Shown one piece after another: positions 1 to 9,300 of a stretch of DNA of 48,786 nt. Positions within the stretch are counted from its first letter, which is position 1, and each line of letters begins with the position of its first letter. Source of the DNA: a bacterium. GTDB lineage: Bacteria; Patescibacteriota; Minisyncoccia; Phycocordibacterales; UBA5272. The DNA is taken from NCBI GenBank assembly GCA_023267555.1, contig JAHFMZ010000003.1, positions 1 through 48,786 on the forward strand, in the 5' to 3' direction. The position numbers and the translations under genes are program-made. A model generated the notes under the pieces. It was not told the origin of the DNA and did no database searches. It worked only from the letters and a program-made list of their open reading frames with translations.

Positions 1-93
1 TCTTCAAATCCCAACGAATGACACGCAGGTGTCATTCTTCGATTGCGCAAAATTAAAATACCCAAGGCTTTCGCTTTGGGTATTTTAATTTTG
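1..93 (-). repeat. 3'-type D-I-D unit downstream of tRNA-Asp (truncated by window start)
   Basis: Minus strand after tRNA: near-perfect hairpin H1 (about 44-97), H2 GAATGACAC-CTGC-GTGTCATTC (16-37), inverted T-arm GGGATTTGAA (3-12). The inverted copy reads AATTTTGCGCAaTCGA-[H2]-TGGGATTTGAA. Confidence 0.75.
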
Positions 94-167
94 CGCAGTC
101 GATGGGATTTGAACCCACGACCCCCGCCGTGACAGGGCGGTGCTCTAACCAGCTGAGCTACGACTGC
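94..167 (-). tRNA. tRNA-Asp(GTC)
   Basis: Minus-strand cloverleaf GCAGTCG...CGACTGC+G, anticodon loop CTGTCAC, T-loop TTCAAAT; CCA not encoded. Confidence 0.95.
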
Positions 168-276
168 ATATTTACATTTTAACACTTACAAACGTTTCTC
201 ATTTCTTTTAGATTTAGCACCGCCTTTGGGCGGACTCGCTATATTCTAATTGAGCTGAGCTACGACTGCATATTTA
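168..276 (-). repeat. 5'-type D-I-D unit upstream of tRNA-Asp
   Basis: 24-bp exact direct repeat (151-174 vs 253-276) covering the tRNA 5' end plus leader; 9-nt inverted copy agcaccgcc (216-224) of tRNA ggcggtgct (136-144). Confidence 0.75.
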
Positions 277-339
277 TATTTTACTAAACTTAACCATTCT
301 AGCAAAATACTAGAATCCGTCCACAAAATTGTTTACGGG

Positions 340-413
340 TGTCGGCGGGTGGGAACGATCCACCGACCTTGGGCTTATGAGTCCCACGCTCTAACCAACT
401 GAGCTACGCCGAC
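340..413 (-). tRNA. tRNA-Met(CAT), elongator type (tRNA-Ile2 not excluded)
   Basis: GTCGGCG...CGCCGAC+A, anticodon loop CTCATAA; unusual T-loop ATCGTTC. Confidence 0.88.
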
Positions 414-517
414 ATATGTTTATTTTACAAACTCAATCTATATCTAACAACTCATAAGCCTATGGAGTAATTGCGCTTATGAATATCCGCGCCAAGCCAA
501 CTGAGCTACGCCGACAT
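414..517 (-). repeat. 5'-type D-I-D unit upstream of tRNA-Met(CAT)
   Basis: 21-bp exact direct repeat (395-415 vs 497-517); 10-nt inverted copy ctcataagcc (451-460) of the anticodon arm ggcttatgag (372-381). Confidence 0.75.
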
Positions 518-590
518 TTTTGAAAGAAGCGCCCGCCACTATGTGGCGGGCGCTTCTTTCAAAGCTTAAATGTCACATAGTCTTTGCTTG

Positions 591-661
591 TTGCGGGAAC
601 AGGAATCGAACCTGTGTCCCGAGGTTATGAGCCTCGTGAGTTACCTCTACTCTATCCCGCT
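591..661 (-). tRNA. tRNA-fMet(CAT), initiator
   Basis: Anticodon loop CTCATAA; A1xA72 mismatch and A11:U24 in the D-stem, both initiator hallmarks; CCA not encoded. Confidence 0.88.
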
Positions 662-765
662 ATATATTTTACAAACTAATATTACCATTATTTACATAAC
701 CTCGTCAGGTTATGAGAGCTATTGATTCCTCTTGTGAGTTACCTCTACTCTATCCCACTATATAC
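662..765 (-). repeat. 5'-type D-I-D unit upstream of tRNA-fMet
   Basis: Near-identical copy of the tRNA 5' half (sense ATAGtGGGATAGAGTAGAGGTAACTCAC); 10-nt inverted copy cataacctcg (695-704) of tRNA cgaggttatg (620-629), then direct aggttatgag (707-716). Confidence 0.75.
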
Positions 766-847
766 TTATATTATTAAGTTTAAATATAATAACACATTTT
801 TTAAAAATATGAAAGTTAATTTGTAGTTTTTTTTATTAACAAACTGA

Positions 848-862
848 TATAATATGATTATA
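848..862 (+). promoter_or_regulatory. extended -10 promoter (TGATATAAT), apparently leaderless NADAR gene
   Basis: TATAAT at 848-853, ATG at 862. Confidence 0.55.
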
Positions 863-1311
863 TGGAAAAGCAAGACCCAATTTTCTTTTATGAGCACGAT
901 TATTATATTTTTTCTAATTTCTCATCTTTTACTCTTGAGTGGAAAGGTCATCTTTATATGACATCAGAACACGCATATCACACAGAAAAATTTGAGAATG
1001 AAGAAATGAAAGAAGCAATACGAAATACACGCTCAGCACACGAAGCTTTTAAATATGCAGAAGTTAATAAAGACAAAAGACGAAAAGATTGGGATGATAT
1101 AAAACTCGGAATAATGAAAGAAATTCTTCATAAAAAAGTCGAACAACATCCTTATGTAAAAAAGAAACTTCTAGCATCTGGCGATAGACAACTCATAGAA
1201 GATTCTTGGCGAGATGATTTTTGGGGATGGGGACCAAATAAAAATGGAGCAAATCATTTAGGAAAACTTTGGATGGAAGTTAGAGAAGAAGTAAAAGAGC
1301 AAAAGATATGA
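862..1311 (+). CDS. NADAR family protein (YbiA-like)
   Basis: FFYEHDYYIFSNFSSFTLEWKGHLYMTSEHAYHTEKF and DDFWGWGPNKNGANHLGKLWMEVREE are NADAR-type motifs. Confidence 0.85.
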   Translation: MEKQDPIFFYEHDYYIFSNFSSFTLEWKGHLYMTSEHAYHTEKFENEEMKEAIRNTRSAHEAFKYAEVNKDKRRKDWDDIKLGIMKEILHKKVEQHPYVKKKLLASGDRQLIEDSWRDDFWGWGPNKNGANHLGKLWMEVREEVKEQKI

Positions 1312-2063
1312 TAAATGGGGAAAGTTCCCTCATCGGCATCTTCGATTCTGGTATCGGGGGCTTCTCGGTCCTCAAAGAAATAAAGAAAACAAGTAACGCT
1401 GATATTTTTTATTTTGGCGACTGCGCTCGTGCACCATATGGAAATAGAGACATAGAAGAGATTGCTTTGTTTATTAAAGAAATAATTTTATATTTGAAAT
1501 CAAAAGGAGTGATACATTTTGTGAGTGCTTGTAATAGTATGTCTGTATTGATGACGAATAAGTTATTACAGGAATGTAATATTGAAGATTTTTTGTATGT
1601 GGATATGATTCGGGCTTTTAAAAAATATTATGATTTGCCATCATCTGCAAAAGTATTATTGATTGGTACTCAAGCAACTATCCATAGTAACGTTTACCAA
1701 AATTTTTTGAAAGAAAAGACAGATACAATTTTTGAGTATATACCAGCAACTTTAGCAGGTGATATTGAATTAAATATTGGAGAAGAAAAATTAAAAGAAA
1801 TTATTATTCCCATAATTTCAGAAGCAAAAAATAAAGGAGCATCACATATAGTTTATGGTTGCACTCATTATCCACTCGTTCATAATGTATTTCAGAAATG
1901 TGCAGATGAAATCGGTTGGTTTGGTATATTTATTGATCCAGCAATATATGTTGCACAAGCTGTATCTGAGTGGGATATTCCAGGCAACAATATTTTGACT
2001 TTTGAAACAAGTAAAGAAACAAAAGCTTTTAAAAGGGAACGTGATAGTCTATTAAATGTATGA
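1308..2063 (+). CDS. murI: glutamate racemase family protein
   Basis: IGIFDSGIGGFSVLKEI, FGDCARAPYGNR, SACNSMS, YGCTHYPL; overlaps the upstream stop (ATGA). Confidence 0.85.
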   Translation: MINGESSLIGIFDSGIGGFSVLKEIKKTSNADIFYFGDCARAPYGNRDIEEIALFIKEIILYLKSKGVIHFVSACNSMSVLMTNKLLQECNIEDFLYVDMIRAFKKYYDLPSSAKVLLIGTQATIHSNVYQNFLKEKTDTIFEYIPATLAGDIELNIGEEKLKEIIIPIISEAKNKGASHIVYGCTHYPLVHNVFQKCADEIGWFGIFIDPAIYVAQAVSEWDIPGNNILTFETSKETKAFKRERDSLLNV

Positions 2064-2114
2064 AATGTGAGGGTTGTTTAATATTGAAAATAGGAATAAC
2101 ATATATAGCATATT

Positions 2115-2711
2115 ATGAATGAATATCTTAAAAGTTTCCGTTTGGAATCTATACTCACAGAAGTTATTTATTTTATATTTGGAGCTATGGCAAATGCGTG
2201 GTTTCAAAGTCTCCGCTCATCTTCTTTTTGGTGGTATGATACTAGCTTTATAGATAAGTATAAAGATAATTCTTTTATATATACTATTTTATTTTTTGGA
2301 CTATCATATATTATTGGAATTTCTTTAAAAGAGATTGGTAATTTTGCGCATAATTTTTTGTATACGATAGTTAGCAAGATTGGATATCTAAATATATTTG
2401 CTAAATATTATTTAAAAGATTCATATAATTTATCGCAAGAAGACAAAGAAGAGATAATTCGTAAGTTCGAACAAAAGTCTGGTAAAAATATTTTCTATTC
2501 AATTTTTGAAAAAAATCGTGTTAGATATATTGGTTACAAAATAATTACGGGATTCTCTGCAATAAATTTTTTGTTTGCAGTTTATGCTTTATTTTTGGGT
2601 AGAACACAAGACTGGTCTCCAAGTATTCTATTTTTTATCTTATTTATTATATCAGCCTATTGCGTAGCTAAAACCTCAAAACTATTGTCCAAATTTGTTA
2701 GTGGGTTATAG
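2115..2711 (+). CDS. hypothetical membrane protein
   Basis: Intact ORF with several hydrophobic segments. Confidence 0.7.
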   Translation: MNEYLKSFRLESILTEVIYFIFGAMANAWFQSLRSSSFWWYDTSFIDKYKDNSFIYTILFFGLSYIIGISLKEIGNFAHNFLYTIVSKIGYLNIFAKYYLKDSYNLSQEDKEEIIRKFEQKSGKNIFYSIFEKNRVRYIGYKIITGFSAINFLFAVYALFLGRTQDWSPSILFFILFIISAYCVAKTSKLLSKFVSGL

Positions 2712-2715
2712 ATAG

Positions 2716-2744
2716 TTGACAAATTTCGTACTTTCTGCTACAAT
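2716..2744 (+). promoter_or_regulatory. sigma70-type promoter of the DEAD-box helicase gene
   Basis: TTGACA (2716-2721), 17-nt spacer, TACAAT (2739-2744). Confidence 0.8.
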
Positions 2745-2936
2745 AGGTGTATTATTTCCTTATGGATATCCATTTGTAGTCAGGCAAAGGTTTAAGTTGA
2801 TTTGACGCGTTGTGGCTAACCATAAATCTATCCTCTAGATAGACGAGTATTCTTCGAAAGAATCAGCGCGCAAATAATTTAATCTAATCGGGATTTATAT
2901 AACTAAGTTATATGAAGTCCTATAATCAAATTGCAT

Positions 2937-4283
2937 ATGTATACCATAACAACTGGTGGGTCATCTACTGACTCACGTTCTCGTTCGCCATCGCCTCGTT
3001 CTAAAGGCTATTCGTCACGTTCACGCTCTTCTTCTTCAAATGAAGGAGGTTATTCTCGACCTTCATCACGTTCGGGTTATTCTTCTCGCTCCACATCACG
3101 CGGTGGATATTCACGCGGTGGTAATAGAGAAGGAGCTCCTCGTTCTTTCAATGCAAAGCGTAGTTTTAAGAAAGATTATATAGATGAAAAACTTTTTATT
3201 AATAAAGAAGCTGGTATTACTGAAACAGATCACTACACAGCTAAACACGCATTTACAGATTTCGGTATTAATGAAACACTTTCTGCTAACTTAACTGCAA
3301 AAGGATTAGTTACTCCATCTCCAATTCAAGATCAGTCAATTCCTGTGGTACTTAAGGGTGGTGATGTTATCGGTATTGCGTCTACTGGAACAGGTAAGAC
3401 TGCAGCGTTTTTGATTCCTTTAATCAATAAACTCGTAGCCGATAAAGACCATAAAATGATGGTCCTTACGCCAACGCGTGAACTTGCTATGCAAGTGGAA
3501 GCAGAATTTGTGGCTTTTACTCGTGGTATGAAACTTTTCTCTGTTTCTTGTGTTGGAGGTTCTCCGATTATGCGTCAGATAAAAGAACTTGAACTTGGTG
3601 TGAATGCGGTTATTGGTACACCGGGTCGTGTGAAAGATTTGATTGAGCGTGGAAAAATAAATATGAGTTATTTTGATAGTATTGTACTCGATGAAGCTGA
3701 CAGAATGCTTGATATGGGATTTATTGATGATATGCGTTCTATTTTGGGTGCTATGCCAAAAACAAAACAAGGGCTATTTTTCTCGGCGACATTTTCTCCA
3801 GAAATAAAAAGACTTTGTACAGACTTTTTGAAAGACCCAATTACTGTGTCTGTAAAATCACGCGATACTGCAGCTTCGGTTATGCAAGATGTGGTACGTG
3901 TAAATACTGATGCTGAAAAAGTAGAAGCTCTTCACGAAATTCTTATTAAGCCAGAATATTCTAAAGTACTTATTTTTCGTGAGATGAAGCGTCACGTGGA
4001 TGGTTTGGCTTCAGAACTTACAAAGCGTGGTTTCAAAGCTCTCGCTCTTCACGGTGATATGCATAATCGTGAACGTGAACGTGCAGTAAAAGCACTTGAA
4101 GCTGGAAAAGTTCAAGTGGTGATTGCAACCGATGTGGCGGCTCGTGGTTTGGATATTTCAGATATTAATCTAGTTATTAATTATGATATTCCAAATAACT
4201 ACGAGACTTATATACACCGTATCGGTCGTACTGGACGCGCTAAAAAATTAGGAAGTGCGTTGACCTTTGTGCCAAAAAGATAA
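2937..4283 (+). CDS. DEAD-box RNA helicase with Ser/Arg/Gly-rich N-terminus
   Basis: ASTGTGKT, PTREL, VLDEAD, FSATF, HRIGRTGRA; N-terminal SRSRSPSPRSKGYSSRSRSSSS. Confidence 0.93.
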   Translation: MYTITTGGSSTDSRSRSPSPRSKGYSSRSRSSSSNEGGYSRPSSRSGYSSRSTSRGGYSRGGNREGAPRSFNAKRSFKKDYIDEKLFINKEAGITETDHYTAKHAFTDFGINETLSANLTAKGLVTPSPIQDQSIPVVLKGGDVIGIASTGTGKTAAFLIPLINKLVADKDHKMMVLTPTRELAMQVEAEFVAFTRGMKLFSVSCVGGSPIMRQIKELELGVNAVIGTPGRVKDLIERGKINMSYFDSIVLDEADRMLDMGFIDDMRSILGAMPKTKQGLFFSATFSPEIKRLCTDFLKDPITVSVKSRDTAASVMQDVVRVNTDAEKVEALHEILIKPEYSKVLIFREMKRHVDGLASELTKRGFKALALHGDMHNRERERAVKALEAGKVQVVIATDVAARGLDISDINLVINYDIPNNYETYIHRIGRTGRAKKLGSALTFVPKR

Positions 4284-4291
4284 ATATATTT

Positions 4292-4319
4292 AAAAAGCGA
4301 CCTGAAGGGTCGCTTTTTT
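4292..4319. terminator. intrinsic terminator (GCGACC type)
   Basis: aaaaagcgacctgaagggtcgctttttt. Confidence 0.8.
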
Positions 4320-4413
4320 ATATATAGACAAATAAATTAAAAACTTGTAGTGTTTATATTGTATAGGCATTTTGTTTTGCCTAATTGTTCAGTAAATTTT
4401 AATGGGAGGTAAT

Positions 4414-4716
4414 ATGTATTTAGCTATATTGAACGTGCCTTATATAGATAAGTCAGACGACGATGAGATTCATTGGGAAAGCAGGCTTCTCGTCATTGAT
4501 GTGTTCACGAAAAACGAGGCGATGATATTCATCGGAAAGGTCTGTCCTCCAAGAGAAAAACAAATAGAGGAAGATCTTGTTCGTTATCATCAACATAAAC
4601 CGGGAGAGTATTTCATAGCACGTTTGTATGCGGTTCCTGTTACCCAAAAAATTGTCGCTCTAGGGACGGGGAGAGATGTGGTTTTCCCCGGAGTTTCTGA
4701 ATCAATAAAGTTTTGA
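4414..4716 (+). CDS. hypothetical protein
   Basis: SD gggaggtaat before ATG 4414; terminator hairpin AAGCCC...GGGCTTTTTG follows. Confidence 0.7.
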   Translation: MYLAILNVPYIDKSDDDEIHWESRLLVIDVFTKNEAMIFIGKVCPPREKQIEEDLVRYHQHKPGEYFIARLYAVPVTQKIVALGTGRDVVFPGVSESIKF

Positions 4717-4873
4717 GTCAAAATATGTTTGCAATTAAGCCCTTCTATGATGTTGGGCTTTTTGTTTGCATATTTATTTTCACGAGTTATAGTGAATATA
4801 TACGGAAAAACAGTAATGGTTGTATTTCTTTAATGTATTTTTAAAATTTATAAATTATTAACTTATCAAATAT

Positions 4874-5413
4874 ATGACACATATAACAGAAAATAATAAA
4901 GTTCCACAAGTAGTATTCAAAACTCGTGTGCGTGATGAAAAAGTTACAGTGGAAAATCCATTCCGCTGGCAGGATTTAACTACAGATGATGTATTCAAGG
5001 GAAAGAAAATTGTTTTATTCGGACTACCCGGAGCATTCACTCCGACGTGCTCATCCACACACGCTCCGGGATATGAAGCGAAGTATGATGAATTCAAAGC
5101 ATTAGGTATTGATGAAGTTATTTGTCTTGCGGTGAATGATGCTTTTGTTATGTTTAATTGGAAGAAAAATCTCGGTATTGAAAAAGTATTTATGCTTCCA
5201 GATGGAAATGCAGATTTTACAAGAGGTATGGGGATGTTGGTCAAGAAAACAAATCTTGGCTTTGGTGAACGTTCTTGGAGATATTCTATGTTTGTGGAAG
5301 ATGGAATGATTAAGAAGATGTTTGTTGAGACAGGTTTTTCTGATAATTGTCCCGATGATCCATTTGAAGTTTCTGATGCTGACACAATGTTAAAATATTT
5401 GAAAGAAAACTGA
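4874..5413 (+). CDS. peroxiredoxin (Prx5-like)
   Basis: FGLPGAFTPTCSSTHAPGYEAKYDEFKALGIDEVICLAVNDAFVM. Confidence 0.9.
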   Translation: MTHITENNKVPQVVFKTRVRDEKVTVENPFRWQDLTTDDVFKGKKIVLFGLPGAFTPTCSSTHAPGYEAKYDEFKALGIDEVICLAVNDAFVMFNWKKNLGIEKVFMLPDGNADFTRGMGMLVKKTNLGFGERSWRYSMFVEDGMIKKMFVETGFSDNCPDDPFEVSDADTMLKYLKEN

Positions 5414-5432
5414 TGTTATACTATCTTTTTAT

Positions 5433-5633
5433 ATGAGAAATATTAGAAAGTTTTTAGCAAAGTTTGATATTGTAAGTGTAATTGTGGGTGGTTTTTTGGG
5501 AATGTTTATTGCTTTGGCGATATTTTCGGCTCTTGTTCCAAGTGGGTTGGATATGATTAAGTTATATTATCCTGAAAGAGCTGGACTAAATAGAGTTTCT
5601 ACATCCACGAAAGATTTTGAAATAAGTAGATAA
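5433..5633 (+). CDS. small membrane protein, hypothetical
   Basis: Single TM ORF; terminator aaataaaacactccttttaaagagtgttttattt follows. Confidence 0.6.
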   Translation: MRNIRKFLAKFDIVSVIVGGFLGMFIALAIFSALVPSGLDMIKLYYPERAGLNRVSTSTKDFEISR

Positions 5634-5750
5634 TTATTTCAACATAAATAAAACACTCCTTTTAAAGAGTGTTTTATTTATGTTGAAATTTATTATGATT
5701 GATGTAAGATTGGAATTGAGTAGTACATTTGTTGTTATCAAGGAGGCATT

Positions 5751-6086
5751 ATGCCGATTGCAAAAATTGTAAAATGGGATGGTAAAGGGGTTATGATTGG
5801 AATCAGAAGAGTTTTTAATGAAACAAAAGGCATCTATGAGTATTTGGAGAAACCAATACCGAAAGATGGCTATTGGAAAGTTGTATGGTCAAGGAAGCCT
5901 CGGGATAGCGAAAAAGATATAACTGGCTTTGTTTCAAAAAAAGAAGCGGAATGGATAGAAGATGTTTTGAATAGCTTATCAATGCCAGTTGCTCGCAGTC
6001 TTGTAGTTAAGCTACAGTCTCAAGGAAAAACTTTAGAAAGAGATCATAATATGAAAAAACCTAGAATTGCTAGACTCAGGTATTAG
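5751..6086 (+). CDS. hypothetical protein
   Basis: SD aaggaggcatt before ATG; hairpin gtcacgggtaacccgtgacttttt after. Confidence 0.7.
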   Translation: MPIAKIVKWDGKGVMIGIRRVFNETKGIYEYLEKPIPKDGYWKVVWSRKPRDSEKDITGFVSKKEAEWIEDVLNSLSMPVARSLVVKLQSQGKTLERDHNMKKPRIARLRY

Positions 6087-6323
6087 AACCAGGGTGTGGG
6101 GTCGTTTTGTCTAAGTCACGGGTAACCCGTGACTTTTTGTTATTCACATTTGCATATTAAATAGTCTTCTGATATAATGCTCGGACTATTGACCACTGAT
6201 TGAGTAACGAGCAAGGACAATAAAGACAGTTTTACTTAAGTAATTATCAGGGTTTCTCTATTTTAATAAAGTAAGTCCGTACCACTCATTTTTTATTTGG
6301 GTGTGCGGGCGACATTTGTCGTT

Positions 6324-9300
6324 ATGCCAAAAACACACCAGTCCTCAAATGTGCGTCCTCAGAAAATGTTTGCGAAATATCGCGAACCGCTTACTAAGCT
6401 TCCCAATCTTGTTGAAAATCAGATTCTTTCATACAAAGACCTTACCGAAAAAGGTATTGTTGAAATCTTTCGAGAGTTTTCACCACTTCGTGACTATTCA
6501 GAGAAAAAATTTGATCTCGAGTTTATTTCTTTTGAACTTTCGGCTCCAAAATATGACGAAGTGTATGCTAAGGAAAATAAACTTACATACGAAGCTCCAC
6601 TTCGTGCTCGTGTAAAACTTACAAATAAAATTTTAAACACTGTTAAAGAGCAGGAGATTTTTATGGCTGATTTTCCGTTGATGACTATACACGGAACATT
6701 TATCATAAACGGTGTTGAACGTGTGGTTGTACCACAACTCGCCCGATCATTCGGTGTTTTCTTTGATTCTGAAGAAACAAAAGGCAAGCGTTACTTCGGT
6801 GCAAAAATAATTCCTTCACGTGGTGTGTGGATTGAATTGGGTACCGAAGCTGATGGTGGCATATATGTACGTATTGATAAGAAGCGTAAATTTTCAGTAA
6901 TTGCACTTCTTCGTGTGCTTGGTTTTGCAACAGATGATCAAATCAAAAATGCCTTCAAAGATAATCCTATTTCTGGACCACTTTTGGCCACTCTTGTAGA
7001 AAGAGATGAAATAAAAACAATTCACGATGCTTATATTGAGATTTATAAGCGTCTTCGTGATGGCGATTTGGCTACTCCAGAAAATGCAAAGGAACACATT
7101 GATTCTATTGTTTCGGCGGATAGATATGACCTTTCTCCAGTTGGACGTTTTCGTTTCAACAAGCGTTTTGGTAAATCAACTGATATGAAAGATAAGGAAG
7201 CAGGACGCAGAACTCTTTCAAAGGAAGATATGGTGGATATTATCAATCATATTGTTGAATTAAATAATAATGTTAATGCTGAAGAGGACGATATCGATCA
7301 CCTTGGTTCTCGTCGTGTGCGTTATGTTGGTGAAATGATGGCACAAAAAATCCGTACAGGTATGATGCAGATGAAGCGTAACATTCAAGATAAGATGTCA
7401 GTTATTGATACAGACACCACTCTTCCGATTGCGATTATCAATCAGCGTCCACTTCAAGCTCGTATTAAAGAATTCTTTACCACAAACCAGCTTTCACAGT
7501 TTATGAACCAAGAAAATCTCTTGGCAGAAGTTGAGCATTTGCGTACTCTTTCAGCACTCGGTCCCGGTGGTCTTACTCGTGAACGCGCTGGATTTGAAGT
7601 TCGTGATGTGCATACTTCACATTATGGTCGTGTATGTCCTATTCACACTCCAGAAGGTCCAAACATTGGTCTTATTTTGCGTCTTTCTAATTATGCGCGT
7701 ATCAATGATTTCGGAATTATCGAAACACCGTATGTAAAAGTAATAAAAGGAAAAATTACGAAAGAAATTGTTTATATGAACGCTTTGGAAGAAGAACGTT
7801 ATGTTATTGCTCACGCCGGAAATGAATATGATAAAGATGGTAAATTTGTCAAAGCAGAAATCGAAGTCCGTAGAGCTGGTCAACCAGGACTTGCACTTTG
7901 TGACGAAGTTGAATTTATTGATGTAGCTACAAATCAAGCTTTTTCTGTTGCAACGTCTATGATTCCATTCCTAGAACACGATGAAGCGACTCGCGCACTG
8001 ATGGGTTCAAATATGCAGAAACAAGCGGTACCACTTATGTGCCCAGAAGCTCCTTTGGTTGCAACTGGTATGGAAGGCGAGGCTGCAAAACATATTGGAC
8101 GTCTTGTTATCGCTGAAGAAGCTGGAGAAGTTAAATATGTTGATGCAAAAAAGATTATTGTTAAATCTGAAAAGAAAGAAAAGGAATATACTCTTATTAA
8201 TTTTGCACGTACAAACGCCTTCAATCTTTTCCATCAAAGACCGATAGTATCTCTTGGAGACAAAGTAAAGAAAGGTGAAGTGTTGGCAGATGCTGCCACA
8301 TCTGATAATGGTCAAATCGCACTTGGGCATAATATTCGTGTAGCTTTTATGGCTTGGAATGGTGCGAATTACGAAGATGCTATTATTCTTTCAGAAAGAC
8401 TTGTAAAAGAAAGTAAGTTTTCTTCAATACACATTGAAGAATTCGTATGTAATGTGCGTGATACAAAATTAGGGGCAGAAGTGACTACTCACGATATTCC
8501 AAATGTGGGTGAAAATAAATTGAAGAACTTGGATGAAGATGGAATCATTAGAATCGGAGCAGAAATTCGCCCTGGAGATATTATGGTTGGTAAAATTACT
8601 CCAAAAGGAGAAACAGAACTTACCCCAGAAGAAAGATTGCTTCGTTCTATTTTCGGTGAAAAGGTGCGTGATGTGAAAGATTCATCACTTCGACTTGATC
8701 ACGGAAAGCGTGGACGTGTTATCGGGGTAAAAGTATTCTCACGTGAACGTGGGGATCATTTGGAAAGTGGAATTATCAAGCGTGTTCATATTGAAGTTGC
8801 TCAAGTGCGTAATATTTCTGTTGGAGACAAGCTTGCTGGTCGTCACGGAAACAAAGGTGTTATTTCAACAATTCTTCCAGTAGAAGAAATGCCGTTTGCT
8901 GCAGATGGGACTCCAATTGATATTATTCTTACACCACTTGGTGTGCCATCACGTATGAACTTGGGACAAATTCTCGAAATGCATTTGGGTCTTGCCGCAG
9001 AAACTTTGGGATATCAAGCTATTGTACCTTCATTCCAAGGAGCAAGTGATGCAGAAATTAAAGAAGAACTTGTTAAAGCAGGATATAAAGAATCTGGAAC
9101 CGTGCAGTTATATGACGGTCGTACGGGTGAGGCTTTCAACAAAGAAACTGCTGTCGGTGTGATGTATATAATGAAACTTCATCATATGGTAGAAGACAAG
9201 ATACATATGCGTTCTATCGGTCCTTACTCACTTATCACACAGCAACCACTTGGTGGAAAGGCTCAAGGTGGAGGTCAGAGATTCGGGGAAATGGAAGTGT

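Noticed and set aside
520-562. GAAAGAAGCGCCCGCCAC...GTGGCGGGCGCTTCTTTC as another D-I-D unit
   Set aside because: A simple perfect hairpin downstream of tRNA-fMet, with no inverted or direct tRNA-derived arms; treated as a terminator.
168-780. Upstream copies as ordinary functional tandem tRNA genes
   Set aside because: They stop around the anticodon arm, lack T-arm and acceptor 3' strand, and end in an inverted copy.
4858-5385. 175-aa ORF antisense to the peroxiredoxin gene
   Set aside because: Mirror of the true coding frame; no SD or motif.
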